64,000 nt of DNA, from contig CAZDVK010000001.1 of NCBI GenBank assembly GCA_964508915.1, forward strand, positions 1 through 64,000, in the 5' to 3' direction. This stretch comes from CAZDVK01 sp964508915 (GTDB lineage: Bacteria > Pseudomonadota > Alphaproteobacteria > Paracaedibacterales > CAIULA01). The notes beneath the pieces are model-generated. The model saw only the letters and a list, made by a program, of their open reading frames with translations. It ran no database searches and was not told the DNA's origin. The position numbers were made by a program, and so were the translations under genes. Positions 44,613-54,214 of this stretch are shown here, one piece after another; the first letter of the stretch is position 1; every line of letters starts with the position of its first letter.

Positions 44613-45629
44613 ATGCGCGTGTCCTCAAGATTTATGTGGATTTTTCTTTTTTTAATGTTTAAAACACAAGTTATTACGGCTATGGAACCATCTGATGTGG
44701 TTGAGGGTTCTGTGCCGCCAGCGCTTGTTCCAGCATCTACCAGTACTGTAGGCATTATTACAGGAATAGTTGATCGTCGAAAAAACTTAAACAATCGTCA
44801 GTTTATGGCAGAAGAAGCTGAACAATGGCCAGACGGATTTCAGACCACTTTATGGCCCCACATTGAAGCGCAAATATTTGGAAGAATTCATGCGTTTTTA
44901 TCAGAAAGGCAAGATATTTTTACAGTATCAGGCTCTGTTGTTGTTGCGCCTGATACTGAAGATTTTGTAAAAGGTGCTGTGGTTGGATTTAAAGAAAGCA
45001 CAGCTGCTATGTTTTTGGCTGCCTTGCAAAACCGCCTAGCGGATGGTTCTATAGCCGCTATCCCAAGTTATTTTTGGCAATCGACTGAAGATTTTTTACA
45101 AAGGGAAGTTGCGGGAATAATACGGTGCGTTCATGAAGCCCAAAAACCATTCCACGGTCCCGCTGAAACTCGGAATTTTTTGCTTTTTAGGGGACAACGG
45201 GAAAATTTTTCTACAAATTTAATGGCAGAATTTGAAGAGCTTGCTACAAATGAGCTTGCCAAAAAGGTTCTGGGGGATAATGGCCATAGTGTTGCTGCGG
45301 TTTTTCAAGACTCAGGTGAAACAGACGCTGGGCAAGGGGGTGAAGAACTTTTCGTGGGCGCAGTTGGCATTTCTATCGTTCCTGTCGAAGGTGAAGATGA
45401 TGAAGGAGAAGACGGAGAACCCCTTCAAAATAATCAAGATGACGGGTCAGATTCCGCTACATCTAGTGGTCAAAGCGACGCTGAGGAAGACGATGAGGAG
45501 GAGATGGAGATGGATGCATCCGCTATCCAAGGGGACCTTTTGATGGATTGGTTTCAAACTCAAAACCCAGAGGCGCTTGAAAAATTAAAAGATTTTATTT
45601 TTGATGTTCCAGAAGAAGGACAGCAATAG
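44613..45629 (+). CDS. secreted protein with acidic tail, unknown function
   Basis: A 338-residue protein with a signal peptide (residues 1-23, FMWIFLFLMFKTQVITA). No family is recognised. The middle (60-220) is helical with an F-x-R-G-Q-R-E-N motif; residues 245-310 are dense in Asp/Glu/Gln with a stretch of consecutive acidic residues, and a short helical end follows. Its last 70 nt overlap the end of convergent hemH (45560-45629), so one of the two stops may be an extended version; both frames stay open. Confidence 0.68.
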   Translation: MRVSSRFMWIFLFLMFKTQVITAMEPSDVVEGSVPPALVPASTSTVGIITGIVDRRKNLNNRQFMAEEAEQWPDGFQTTLWPHIEAQIFGRIHAFLSERQDIFTVSGSVVVAPDTEDFVKGAVVGFKESTAAMFLAALQNRLADGSIAAIPSYFWQSTEDFLQREVAGIIRCVHEAQKPFHGPAETRNFLLFRGQRENFSTNLMAEFEELATNELAKKVLGDNGHSVAAVFQDSGETDAGQGGEELFVGAVGISIVPVEGEDDEGEDGEPLQNNQDDGSDSATSSGQSDAEEDDEEEMEMDASAIQGDLLMDWFQTQNPEALEKLKDFIFDVPEEGQQ

Positions 45630-46615
45630 CCTTGACCTTTTGGGCACAATGTTTGCCCGGGGCAACTAGTTACTAAAATTTTCAATGCTTCAATAAACAA
45701 TGGGTGGGTTCCAAGAACAGGGACCCGCCCATAAAATGGCACGCCCAAATTTTTTGCCTTTTCAGAAAAATCCATGTCCAATTCTACCAACGTTTCAGAA
45801 TGATCTGACACAAAAGAAATAGGAACCACAACCAAAGCTATTTTATCTTGGGCTGCGCGTTCTATTTCAATATCTAGGCTAGGCTCTAACCATTTCACAG
45901 GGCCCACTTTACTTTGATAACAAACGCGCCAGTCATCGGTTTGGGTTTGAAATTTTTCTTTAAAATTTTTGATTATTTCTTTGGCACATTCTTCAATTTG
46001 CCATTGGTAGGGGTCCCCTTTATCAATGACTTTTTGGGGTAAACTATGGGCTGAAAATAAAATACGAACATTACCAAATTGTTGTGCTTGCTGATAAACA
46101 GTATGTAAAGCATCTGTGTGGGCCTGAATAAATAAGTTATCTGTTGGGAAACAGCAAAGGCCCCGGGTTGGTTTTTTTAAACCTTGTTTTTTCGCCAAAC
46201 GGTCCCATTCTTTTACAGATGATTGCGTTGTGGTTGTTGAAAAATGGGGGTATAGTGGTAATAAAATAACTTGATCTGGGTCATAATCTTGAACGGCTTT
46301 TACGGTTTCATCTGTTAACGGGTGCCAATACCGCATAGCGATAAAAACTTTATAGTCATCACCCAAAGCTTTTTCTAATGCGTCTTTTTGGGTAATTGTG
46401 TTTTCTAATAAAGGTGATTTCCCGCCCATACGTGCATAAATGCCTTGGGCTTTTTTTGTGCGCGTTCTTGAAATTAATTGGGCCAATAACCACCGAAATG
46501 GGTTTGGCATAGCTAAAATGGCTTTATCATAAAACAAATTGAATAAAAATGGACGCACAGCCTCTAAAGAATCAGGGCCGCCTAAATTTAATAAAACAAC
46601 TGCTGTTTTAGCCAT
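45560..46615 (-). CDS. hemH: ferrochelatase
   Basis: A 351-residue enzyme inserting ferrous iron into protoporphyrin IX, the last haem synthesis step. Family signature ILFSAHSLPQKVIDKGDPY is near residue 185, with the conserved catalytic His and a VPISFVSDHSETLVELD segment holding the second His/Glu. Its C-terminus carries a Cys group (C-x5-C-x6-C-C) where some bacterial ferrochelatases hold a [2Fe-2S] cluster. The 3' end overlaps the convergent secreted gene by 70 nt. It overlaps lysR by 8 nt. Confidence 0.93.
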   Translation of the reverse strand: MAKTAVVLLNLGGPDSLEAVRPFLFNLFYDKAILAMPNPFRWLLAQLISRTRTKKAQGIYARMGGKSPLLENTITQKDALEKALGDDYKVFIAMRYWHPLTDETVKAVQDYDPDQVILLPLYPHFSTTTTQSSVKEWDRLAKKQGLKKPTRGLCCFPTDNLFIQAHTDALHTVYQQAQQFGNVRILFSAHSLPQKVIDKGDPYQWQIEECAKEIIKNFKEKFQTQTDDWRVCYQSKVGPVKWLEPSLDIEIERAAQDKIALVVVPISFVSDHSETLVELDMDFSEKAKNLGVPFYGRVPVLGTHPLFIEALKILVTSCPGQTLCPKGQGYCCPSSGTSKIKSFNFSSASGF

Positions 46616-47501
46616 GGGTAAAGTGAAGTTCCTGGTCTAAAAAGGTTCGAAGAATTGCAATTTTCTTAGATATAGCTAATTGATGGGGGTAAACCATATA
46701 AACATTAACTTTTGGGCAGTCAAGACTTGGAAAAATGGGGACAAGGTCGGGGTGGTCGCGTGCAATGTAATCTGACAATGTAGCGATTCCCAAACCATTT
46801 TTGACACTTTGCAAAATACCATACGCGTTATTAATTTCTAAAAAGGGTTCCCTAACCATGCCCGGTTTGGCACCTAGGCGAAGCAGCCAGTTTACGTCCA
46901 AAACAGGTGAAGCTGAATGACTGCCGAAGGTAATGATTTTGTGTTTATCTAGATCCTCTGGTTTTTCGGGGTAACCATGCTCTTCAAAGTAATCTACGCT
47001 GCCATAAACCCGAAGCTTGAACGTAAATAATGGATCTGAATACAAATTAGGATCGGTTTCATTTTTTGAAAACTGAATAGCTACGTCTGCTTCACGCACC
47101 GTAAAATCCACAGCTTCGTCCGTTAAAATAAGCTGAAGGCTTAAATCTGGATTTTTTTTGAATAGACGGGGTAAACGAGGTGCCAACCAAACAGACCCCA
47201 TGGCAACAGTTGCTGCAACTTTTAAAAACCCACGGCCGCTATTTTGTTGTTCTAACAATTTAGTTGTTGTTGCCGAAATTTGGGCAAAAATACCGCGCGT
47301 TGTTTTAAAAAGTATTTCCCCTTCAGCTGTCAGCACAAGGCCACGGGCATGACGTGTGAACAAAACAACGCCCAGTGATTCTTCTAACGAACTCATTTGA
47401 CGGCTAATGGCCGATTGACTTAAATTCAACGCTTGCCCAGCATGCGTAAAATTAGCCGTTTCAGCCACAGTGTGAAAAATGCGCAGTTTATCCCAATCCA
47501 T
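46608..47501 (-). CDS. LysR-family transcription regulator
   Basis: A 297-residue regulator. A winged helix-turn-helix occupies residues 1-60 (LNLSQSAISRQMSSLEESLG then VVLFTRHARG), followed by a substrate-binding domain (about 90-295) with a VREADVAIQF strand typical of the periplasmic-binding-like fold. The effector and targets are unknown. It directly precedes hemH on the same strand, with an 8-nt overlap, so it may act on haem or iron genes, but this is only context. Confidence 0.9.
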   Translation of the reverse strand: MDWDKLRIFHTVAETANFTHAGQALNLSQSAISRQMSSLEESLGVVLFTRHARGLVLTAEGEILFKTTRGIFAQISATTTKLLEQQNSGRGFLKVAATVAMGSVWLAPRLPRLFKKNPDLSLQLILTDEAVDFTVREADVAIQFSKNETDPNLYSDPLFTFKLRVYGSVDYFEEHGYPEKPEDLDKHKIITFGSHSASPVLDVNWLLRLGAKPGMVREPFLEINNAYGILQSVKNGLGIATLSDYIARDHPDLVPIFPSLDCPKVNVYMVYPHQLAISKKIAILRTFLDQELHFTHG

Positions 47502-47528
47502 AAAATCTTCCTGACTGTTTTTTCTGAA

Positions 47529-48323
47529 TTATTTACCCTTATAGGTACATACCACTTCATTAGGGCGTTTGGAATCAATTTTTAAAGCTGTTAAAATTGC
47601 GTTCCAATCGGCTGCTTCTGGATAAAATGCTACACGGGTAAAGCGACCTGGGGCATAGCGGTATGCATTGGCAGCGGTCATGCGACAAGACCGATATAAA
47701 GTTTCAAATAAAACACGATCTTCTTTTGAAATCTCAAACGCATGTTCGACGTAATCTTGGCCAATCATAGGGAAAATGCCTCCCTTTATATGATGGTGTG
47801 CTACAGCTACTTCATCGCATATGGCATGACGGGCAAATGCCATAAGGTCACCAGCCTCAGAAGCCCCAAATAAATGGAAATTATTAGGCATTTGAAGTTT
47901 TAAAATGATAATAATGAAATTACGAATATTCTTTTTAAATTCCTCTAGGGGAATTTTATCTTCCATTCGTTTCGCAATAGACAGCCATGGACGGTTTTCT
48001 TGTTCGGCCCCAAAGCCAATAATTTGCATACGTGACGTAATATCTTTTTGTAAATCACGGGAAATAGGGCAGGGGGCTTGAAAGAAAGGTTCTTTAGGGG
48101 TTGGTTGATAATCAACTAATTCTGCCAGACTTTGATCATAATCTTCGCAGTTTGGTTTTGGCAAAACAACATCTTCAACAGGTAAAGATACCTCTGCTGG
48201 CAGGGTAACTTGCAATGGTTCCGGCTGCACAAAATCAGGAGTTGGTTTTTTATAAACAACGTATAAGAAAAAAGAACTAACGCATAAAGCAGCCAGTAGA
48301 ATAATTCGGTTTCGTGTTAGCAT
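47529..48323 (-). CDS. inner-membrane-anchored protein of unknown function
   Basis: A 264-residue protein with an N-terminal anchor (residues 7-23, IILLAALCVSSFFLYVV) and a Pro/Val-rich linker to about 55. The exported globular part has a handful of Cys and His-rich spots (AVAHHHIKGG near 174) but no catalytic pattern I recognise. It overlaps miaA by 7 nt and is 27 nt upstream of lysR, so it is expressed in the miaA transcript. Confidence 0.62.
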   Translation of the reverse strand: MLTRNRIILLAALCVSSFFLYVVYKKPTPDFVQPEPLQVTLPAEVSLPVEDVVLPKPNCEDYDQSLAELVDYQPTPKEPFFQAPCPISRDLQKDITSRMQIIGFGAEQENRPWLSIAKRMEDKIPLEEFKKNIRNFIIIILKLQMPNNFHLFGASEAGDLMAFARHAICDEVAVAHHHIKGGIFPMIGQDYVEHAFEISKEDRVLFETLYRSCRMTAANAYRYAPGRFTRVAFYPEAADWNAILTALKIDSKRPNEVVCTYKGK

Positions 48324-49237
48324 TTTGCATCCTCACGTGCAAGAAGGATTTCAGAGATTGTATCGCTATCAGGTTCAGAAAGCACCACCTTTTTTTTAAC
48401 CTGGTTTCGAAACCATGTCATTTGTCGCTTGGCATATTGCCGTGTTGCTTGTTGCGCTTGCTCTACTGCATTTTCTAAAGAACAGGTTCCTTGTAAGTAT
48501 TTTTCCAGTTCTTGAACGCCAATGGCTTTGTAAATGGTATGGTCCGGGGAAAGGTGTAGGCTTTGAAGGTGTTTAACCTCATCAATGGCGCCAGCTTTAA
48601 TCATTTTATCAAATCGCTGATTAATTCGTTCATATAGTTGGGGGCGATCAGGCTCTAAAACGCACCAAAGATGCTGTAAATCCAGCAAAGGCTTTGTTTC
48701 TTGTTGCCAATGAGCAATAGATTTATTCGTTTCTAAAAAAACACCTAAAGCACGCCCTAGACGTTGATAGTCATTAGCGTGAAAGTGCTGTGCAATATGA
48801 GGATCCCGACTAACGACATAATCATAAAAAGAGCGACCGTATTTTTCCAAAGCAGCATCTACCATTTTTTGTGTGGCCTCTGACACTTCAGGTATAGGGG
48901 CAATTCCCTGTGTTAAAGCCCATAAGTAGAGACCTGTTCCCCCCGTTAAAATAGGCAGCTTACCTTTGTTTTTAATTTCTAAAATGCAGTCGACAGCTTT
49001 TTGCACCCAAAGGGCAGCTGTGCATTTTTCATCGCCGCTTAGGAATCCATACAAATGATGTGGTATGCCTTCTTCTTGGCTATCAGGTCTGGCGGTTAAG
49101 ATTTTTAAGTGGCTGTATACTTGCAAGCTGTCGGCATTGATTACTTCGCCATTCAAACGATGCGCTAAATCTAAAGCCAAAGCAGACTTCCCACTGGCTG
49201 TAGGGCCTGCAACGATAATATATTCGTGATGAATCAA
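48317..49237 (-). CDS. miaA: tRNA dimethylallyltransferase
   Basis: A 306-residue enzyme adding the dimethylallyl group to A37 of tRNAs reading UNN codons. Walker-like GPTASGKSALALDLA is at residues 11-25, then INADSLQVYS, GGTGLYLWAL, and the C-terminal YAKRQMTWFRNQ motif. Length is typical. It overlaps the downstream anchored protein gene by 7 nt and is divergent from maeB across 260 bp, in which I see no other feature. Confidence 0.96.
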   Translation of the reverse strand: MIHHEYIIVAGPTASGKSALALDLAHRLNGEVINADSLQVYSHLKILTARPDSQEEGIPHHLYGFLSGDEKCTAALWVQKAVDCILEIKNKGKLPILTGGTGLYLWALTQGIAPIPEVSEATQKMVDAALEKYGRSFYDYVVSRDPHIAQHFHANDYQRLGRALGVFLETNKSIAHWQQETKPLLDLQHLWCVLEPDRPQLYERINQRFDKMIKAGAIDEVKHLQSLHLSPDHTIYKAIGVQELEKYLQGTCSLENAVEQAQQATRQYAKRQMTWFRNQVKKKVVLSEPDSDTISEILLAREDAKC

Positions 49238-49497
49238 TGGAACGCTCAGGATGACTAAGTTATGTGTTTTATAGTGCGTAAATTAACCCTGTTAAAGACT
49301 TTTGGGTAGTTAAAAAAGACAAGCAGTATTTTATTATGTTTTTGTTACGTCATTTCAATGCTTGTGAAAGATGAAATGAGGCCCAGGCGATTCTATATCT
49401 TTTTAATTTTACTTTTTCCTTATTTCTGGCTACTAATAAAGCCAAATGACTGGATTAAACCTAGCTAAAAAAGATCAGAACTTAGGAAGAATTATTT

Positions 49498-51813
49498 ATG
49501 CCTGATGTGTATCAACAATCCCTTGCTTATCACAGAAAAAAACCTTACGGAAAATTAGCCATTGTTCCTACAAAGCCCATGCGTGAACGACATGACTTGG
49601 CGTTGGCCTATTCACCAGGTGTGGCAGAACCTTGCCGGGCTATTGTTAAAAACCCTTTAGAGGCGGCGGAATTAACGGCACGATCTAACTTAATTGCTGT
49701 TATTAGTAACGGAACAGCTGTGTTGGGGTTGGGTAATATTGGGGCTTTGGCATCTAAACCTGTTATGGAAGGTAAGGCTGTATTATTCAAAAAATTTGCA
49801 GGCGTTGATGCTTTTGATATTGAAATTGACGAAACAGACCCCGATAAGCTGATTGAAATTATTGCATCTTTAGAACCCACCTTTGGCGGTATTAACTTAG
49901 AGGATATTAAGGCACCTGAATGTTTTTACATTGAACGGAAGTTAAAAGAACGCCTCAATATTCCTGTATTTCACGATGACCAGCATGGCACATCCATTAT
50001 TGTGGGGGCTGCTGTTTTAAATGCACTACATCTGGTTGGTAAAAAAATTGAATCTGTGAAATTAGCTGTATCCGGTGCAGGCGCAGGGGCTTTGGCCTGT
50101 TTAGACTTATTGGTTCAGTTAGGCCTTAGAAAAGAAAATATTACTGTATGTGACTCAAAAGGGGTTTTATCGACTCGCCGAACAGATACTTTAGATGATT
50201 GTAAACGTCAATATGTACGTGAAACGAAAGCGAATACGTTGGCTGATGCTATGGTGGGGGCCGATATTTTCTTAGGGTTATCGGTAGCGGGTGTTGTCAC
50301 CCAAGATATGGTGAAGTCTATGGCTGAAAAGCCAATTATTTTGGCATTGGCTAACCCAGAACCGGAAATTTTACCACCCTTGGTTAAAGAGGCTAGACCT
50401 GATGCCATTATTGCAACTGGTCGTTCAGATTACCCCAATCAGGTGAACAATGCTTTGTGTTTCCCTTATATTTTTAGGGGTGCACTAGATGTGGGGGCTA
50501 CAACCATTAATGAAGCCATGAAAATTGCCTGCGTGAAAGCCATTGCAGAATTAACGCGTGCCGAAGCATCAGATGTTGTTTCCGGTGCTTACGGGGGGGA
50601 AGTTCATACATTTGGTCCAGACTTTATTATTCCAAAGCCTTTTGACCCACGCTTATATTTAGAATTGGCACACGTGGTTGCCGAAGCTGCTATGGAAACA
50701 GGTGTTGCCACACGTCCTATTCATGATATGAAGGCGTATCGCGAACAGCTAATGCACTTCATTTATGAAACAAGCTTAACCATGAAGCCTGTTTTTGATT
50801 TGGCGAAACGGCCAACAGAAAAACCGGTGCGTGTGGCCTTTTCTGAAGGGGAAGATGAACGGGTTTTACAAGCAGTTCAGACATTAGTGGATGATAATGT
50901 GGGGCGGGCCATTTTGATTGGCAGACCTGATATTATTTCACGTCGTATTGAAAAACTGGGGCTTCGTATTATTTCTGGAAAAGATTTTGATGTGGTGGAT
51001 CCAAATGATGACCCACGTTATCATGCTTATTGGACTGCTTACCTAAGCTTAATGGAACGCCGTGGCGTGTCGCCTGATATGGCTAAAACTATTGTGCGGA
51101 CAGACACTACAGTTATTGGTGCACTTTTGGTTCATTTAGGCGATGCTGATGCTTTGATTTGCGGAACGCATGGGCGGTATGTGGATCATTTTAGAAAAGT
51201 TCGGACGATTCTTGGCGTGGATGAAAGACATGATTTGTGTGCTGCTTTATGTGCACTGATTCGTGACGAGGGGCCTTTATTTTTCTGTGACCCTTATGTG
51301 AATGCAGATCCATCTGAACTTGATTTGGTTGAAATGGTGAAACTATCCGTCGAACAAATGCGCCGTTTTGGGGTGGAGCCAAAGGTAGCCTTTGTTTCTC
51401 ACTCTAGTTTTGGCACATCGCGCTTAGAATCAGCTACCAAAATGCAACGTGCAATTGCTTGGTTAAGGGAAGAGATGCCTGATTTGGCTGTTGAAGGAGA
51501 AATGCATGCCCACGCGGCCTTATTACCTGAAGTTCGTCAGCGTAATTTTGTAAATGGTTCTTTCCAAGGACCTGCTAACTTATTAATATTCCCCAACATT
51601 GAATCAGCCAATATTGCCTACCATATGGCACATGCCATGACTGATGCTGAAACGGTTGGCCCTATTTTGATGGGATGTAAAGAATCGGCACATATTATGA
51701 CATCTTCCACAACAGTACGAAGCATTGTTAATATGGCAGCTTTGGCTATTGTTGATGTGCAAGAACGGCTATACTTTAAACATCAAGACAACGTGATTCA
51801 GCTGAAAGCATAA
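49498..51813 (+). CDS. maeB: NADP-dependent malic enzyme with phosphotransacetylase-like domain
   Basis: A 771-residue MaeB-type enzyme converting malate to pyruvate. The N-terminal malic domain (1-160) has SPGVAEPCRAI and FHDDQHGT; the NAD(P)-binding domain (about 165-415) has SGAGAGALACLDLL. The C-terminal half (about 430-771) is a PTA/PTB-like domain, usually regulatory and often without catalysis in this class. The start has a TAGGAAGAA site 6 nt upstream. It supplies pyruvate to the pyruvate dehydrogenase whose genes are also in the window. Confidence 0.95.
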   Translation: MPDVYQQSLAYHRKKPYGKLAIVPTKPMRERHDLALAYSPGVAEPCRAIVKNPLEAAELTARSNLIAVISNGTAVLGLGNIGALASKPVMEGKAVLFKKFAGVDAFDIEIDETDPDKLIEIIASLEPTFGGINLEDIKAPECFYIERKLKERLNIPVFHDDQHGTSIIVGAAVLNALHLVGKKIESVKLAVSGAGAGALACLDLLVQLGLRKENITVCDSKGVLSTRRTDTLDDCKRQYVRETKANTLADAMVGADIFLGLSVAGVVTQDMVKSMAEKPIILALANPEPEILPPLVKEARPDAIIATGRSDYPNQVNNALCFPYIFRGALDVGATTINEAMKIACVKAIAELTRAEASDVVSGAYGGEVHTFGPDFIIPKPFDPRLYLELAHVVAEAAMETGVATRPIHDMKAYREQLMHFIYETSLTMKPVFDLAKRPTEKPVRVAFSEGEDERVLQAVQTLVDDNVGRAILIGRPDIISRRIEKLGLRIISGKDFDVVDPNDDPRYHAYWTAYLSLMERRGVSPDMAKTIVRTDTTVIGALLVHLGDADALICGTHGRYVDHFRKVRTILGVDERHDLCAALCALIRDEGPLFFCDPYVNADPSELDLVEMVKLSVEQMRRFGVEPKVAFVSHSSFGTSRLESATKMQRAIAWLREEMPDLAVEGEMHAHAALLPEVRQRNFVNGSFQGPANLLIFPNIESANIAYHMAHAMTDAETVGPILMGCKESAHIMTSSTTVRSIVNMAALAIVDVQERLYFKHQDNVIQLKA

Positions 51814-51827
51814 AAGGACATATCCCT

Positions 51828-52577
51828 ATGGCAGGACATTCACAATTTAAAAATATTATGTATCGCAAAGGTGCTCAAGATGCCAAAAGGGCACGGGCCT
51901 TTGCCAAAATTGCCCGTGAAATTATTGTGGCCGCAAAATCTGGCTTGCCTGATCCTAACTCCAACCCTCGTTTAAGGGCTGCTTTGGCGTCTGCCCGGGC
52001 TGCTAATATGCCCAAAGACAATGTGGAACGGGCTATGAAAAAAGCCCTAGGTGGTGAAGATACATCTGTTTATGAAGATGTGCGGTATGAAGGGTACGGT
52101 TCAGGGGGTGTTGCTGTTATTGTGGAAGGTCTGACTGACAACCGTAACAGAACTGCTTCAGAAGTGCGCTCTATTTTTAGCAAGCATGGCGGCAACCTTG
52201 GTGAAACGGGTAGTGTTGGTTTTATGTTTGAACGCATTGGTTTGCTAACATTTGATGCTGGAAAATTCAGTTTCGACCAAATGTTTGAGCAGGCCGTTGA
52301 AGCTGGGGCTGATAATGTGGAAGCAGTGGCCGAAGTCTTAGAAGTTACATGTTCGATGGATTCTTTTGCATCAGTTCGGGACTATTTACTAGAACACGTA
52401 GGCGACCCGTTAGAGGCCAAGATCATTTGGCGCCCTTTAAATACCATTACGTGCCCTGAAGATACAACCAAAACATTGCTAAAAATGATTGACGCTTTGG
52501 AAGAAAATGATGATGTACAAAACGTGTACGCCAATTTCGAACTCAGCGATGAATTAGCCCAAAAATTAGCAGGATAG
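51828..52577 (+). CDS. yebC: YebC/PmpR family protein
   Basis: A 249-residue protein of the YebC/TACO1 family. MAGHSQFKNIMYRKGAQDAKRA-type start, DPNSNPRLRAAL, ARAANMPKDNVERA, GGNLGETGSVGFMF and EDDVQNVYANFE are family hallmarks. Members act as transcription regulators or, as shown for recent cases, as translation factors helping at proline stretches. It follows maeB by 14 nt and precedes nth by 5 nt; the usual ruvC neighbour is elsewhere. Confidence 0.94.
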   Translation: MAGHSQFKNIMYRKGAQDAKRARAFAKIAREIIVAAKSGLPDPNSNPRLRAALASARAANMPKDNVERAMKKALGGEDTSVYEDVRYEGYGSGGVAVIVEGLTDNRNRTASEVRSIFSKHGGNLGETGSVGFMFERIGLLTFDAGKFSFDQMFEQAVEAGADNVEAVAEVLEVTCSMDSFASVRDYLLEHVGDPLEAKIIWRPLNTITCPEDTTKTLLKMIDALEENDDVQNVYANFELSDELAQKLAG

Positions 52578-52582
52578 CTGAC

Positions 52583-53230
52583 ATGGATGTGGGGCGGTTT
52601 TTTGAGATTTTAAAAAAGCAAAACCCCCATCCACAAACAGAGCTTGTTTATACAACCCCTTATACACTGCTTGTAGCTGTGGTTTTGTCAGCCCAGGCCA
52701 CAGATAAAGGGGTTAATAAGGCCACGGAACCTTTGTTTAAAGTGGCAGATACACCCCAGAAAATGCTGGACTTAGGTCTTGAAAATCTAAAAACATACAT
52801 CAAAAGTATTGGCCTTTTCCAAACAAAAGCTAAAAACATCATTAAGCTATCAGAAATGCTGTTAGATAGACACAAAGGGCAAGTGCCTCATAACCGGGAA
52901 GATCTGGAAGCCTTACCAGGTGTGGGGCGAAAAACGGCAAATGTGGTTTTGAATGTGGCGTTTGGTATGCCAACAATTGCGGTAGATACTCACATTTTTC
53001 GCGTTAGCAACCGAACAGGTTTGGCTGTGGGTAAAACACCATTAGATGTTGAAAAGAAACTGGAACAAGTTATTCCAACACAGTACCGGGACCATGCGCA
53101 TCATTGGTTGATTTTGCATGGTCGTTACATATGCGTTGCACGAAACCCTAAATGTTCTATTTGCCCCGTCCAGGCGGATTGCGCTTATTATACGCAAACT
53201 AAAGGCGATCACCCCAATCCTTCTTCTTGA
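52583..53230 (+). CDS. nth: endonuclease III
   Basis: A 215-residue bifunctional glycosylase/AP lyase removing oxidised pyrimidines. The helix-hairpin-helix LPGVGRKTANVVL carries the catalytic Lys (K117), D135 lies in AVDTHIFRV, and the [4Fe-4S] ligands C-x6-C-x2-C-x5-C occur as CVARNPKCSICPVQADC. Its 3' end overlaps the convergent methyltransferase gene by 32 nt. Confidence 0.96.
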   Translation: MDVGRFFEILKKQNPHPQTELVYTTPYTLLVAVVLSAQATDKGVNKATEPLFKVADTPQKMLDLGLENLKTYIKSIGLFQTKAKNIIKLSEMLLDRHKGQVPHNREDLEALPGVGRKTANVVLNVAFGMPTIAVDTHIFRVSNRTGLAVGKTPLDVEKKLEQVIPTQYRDHAHHWLILHGRYICVARNPKCSICPVQADCAYYTQTKGDHPNPSS

Positions 53231-54125
53231 TGGTTGAATAGGTGGCAAGTTTTTGGGAAAAAATTTGTTCTGTTTCATCTCCGTTAGGCGTGCATAAACT
53301 TATACGCATGTGGCCCTTGTGTGTAAGGGGGCGCTTAATAATTCGGCTGTAATTATCTGCGGGATTTTTGCCTAAAATTAGGTAGCAGTATTTTTCATCT
53401 TCATACCCTAAGGTTCCTTTTTTTAAGTTTTTATGAAGCTGCGTTCTGTTCAGACGCACAGAAAAGTGACACCAATCATTGTTAGAAAGGGGGCAAGGCT
53501 TTGCGTGGGGGCAGGGGGCCAAGATAGGAATATTTTTTTCAATAAACTTTTGTCGCAAAAATAGCAGGCGATTAAAATCTTTTGGCGTTCCAGGTAACGT
53601 AATAATTAAAAAGCCCTGACAATTTTGAACGGCCTTTTCGCAAATTTTCCATGCCTTTTCTTCAGACATTTCGTTCAGGGCGTAACTTAGAATGATCAAG
53701 TCAAACATTTGAGAATCTGTAAAACGATCAAAGTTTTCATGGTAAAGTGTTACGTTTGAAACATTGCATGCCTCTAGTATTCCACTGGTAAATTTTAATA
53801 AGCTTGGGTTTGCATCGTACCCGACCAGTTTTTCAACGTTTTGAAAATAATCTAAACACGTCCAAATGGCGGTTCCAGGGCCTGTCCCTAGGTCTAAAAT
53901 TGTTTTTGGGGAAAAGGTATTTGGCAATTCTGCCAAGCATTTTTTCAAAACGGCATAGGTTGCCGGCATGCGTGTGCTGACATAGGCTAAAACATCTGTG
54001 TCACTTTGAAAAACTAAGGAATTCGGGCATGTTTTATAGTTTTTTTGGATTTTTTCCTGACTTTTCAAAAGTTCGTGGTTTGTGTGATGGCTAGAAATCA
54101 ACTTTAATATTTTGTCGAACAACAT
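53199..54125 (-). CDS. Rsm22-family ribosomal small-subunit methyltransferase-like protein
   Basis: A 308-residue protein with a Rossmann SAM-binding motif (LDLGTGPGTAIW near residue 78) and the C-terminal Cys motif of Rsm22 (CPHAKPCPLSNNDWCHFSVR), where four Cys bind an iron-sulfur or zinc centre. Rsm22/METTL17-like proteins are linked to small ribosomal subunit assembly, especially in mitochondria and alphaproteobacteria. It is divergent from tssE and overlaps nth at its 3' end. Confidence 0.86.
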   Translation of the reverse strand: MLFDKILKLISSHHTNHELLKSQEKIQKNYKTCPNSLVFQSDTDVLAYVSTRMPATYAVLKKCLAELPNTFSPKTILDLGTGPGTAIWTCLDYFQNVEKLVGYDANPSLLKFTSGILEACNVSNVTLYHENFDRFTDSQMFDLIILSYALNEMSEEKAWKICEKAVQNCQGFLIITLPGTPKDFNRLLFLRQKFIEKNIPILAPCPHAKPCPLSNNDWCHFSVRLNRTQLHKNLKKGTLGYEDEKYCYLILGKNPADNYSRIIKRPLTHKGHMRISLCTPNGDETEQIFSQKLATYSTIKKKDWGDRL

Positions 54126-54214
54126 GCTGAACAGTGACTTTAATAAGATTAATTTTGAAAATAATGTAAAAAATGAGAGAATAAAACAGATTTACTGAAA
54201 AGAAAAAATGTCTT

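Noticed and set aside
45560..45629. The coding overlap of hemH and the secreted gene as an assembly error.
   Set aside because: Both frames are open, end in plausible residues and need no correction.
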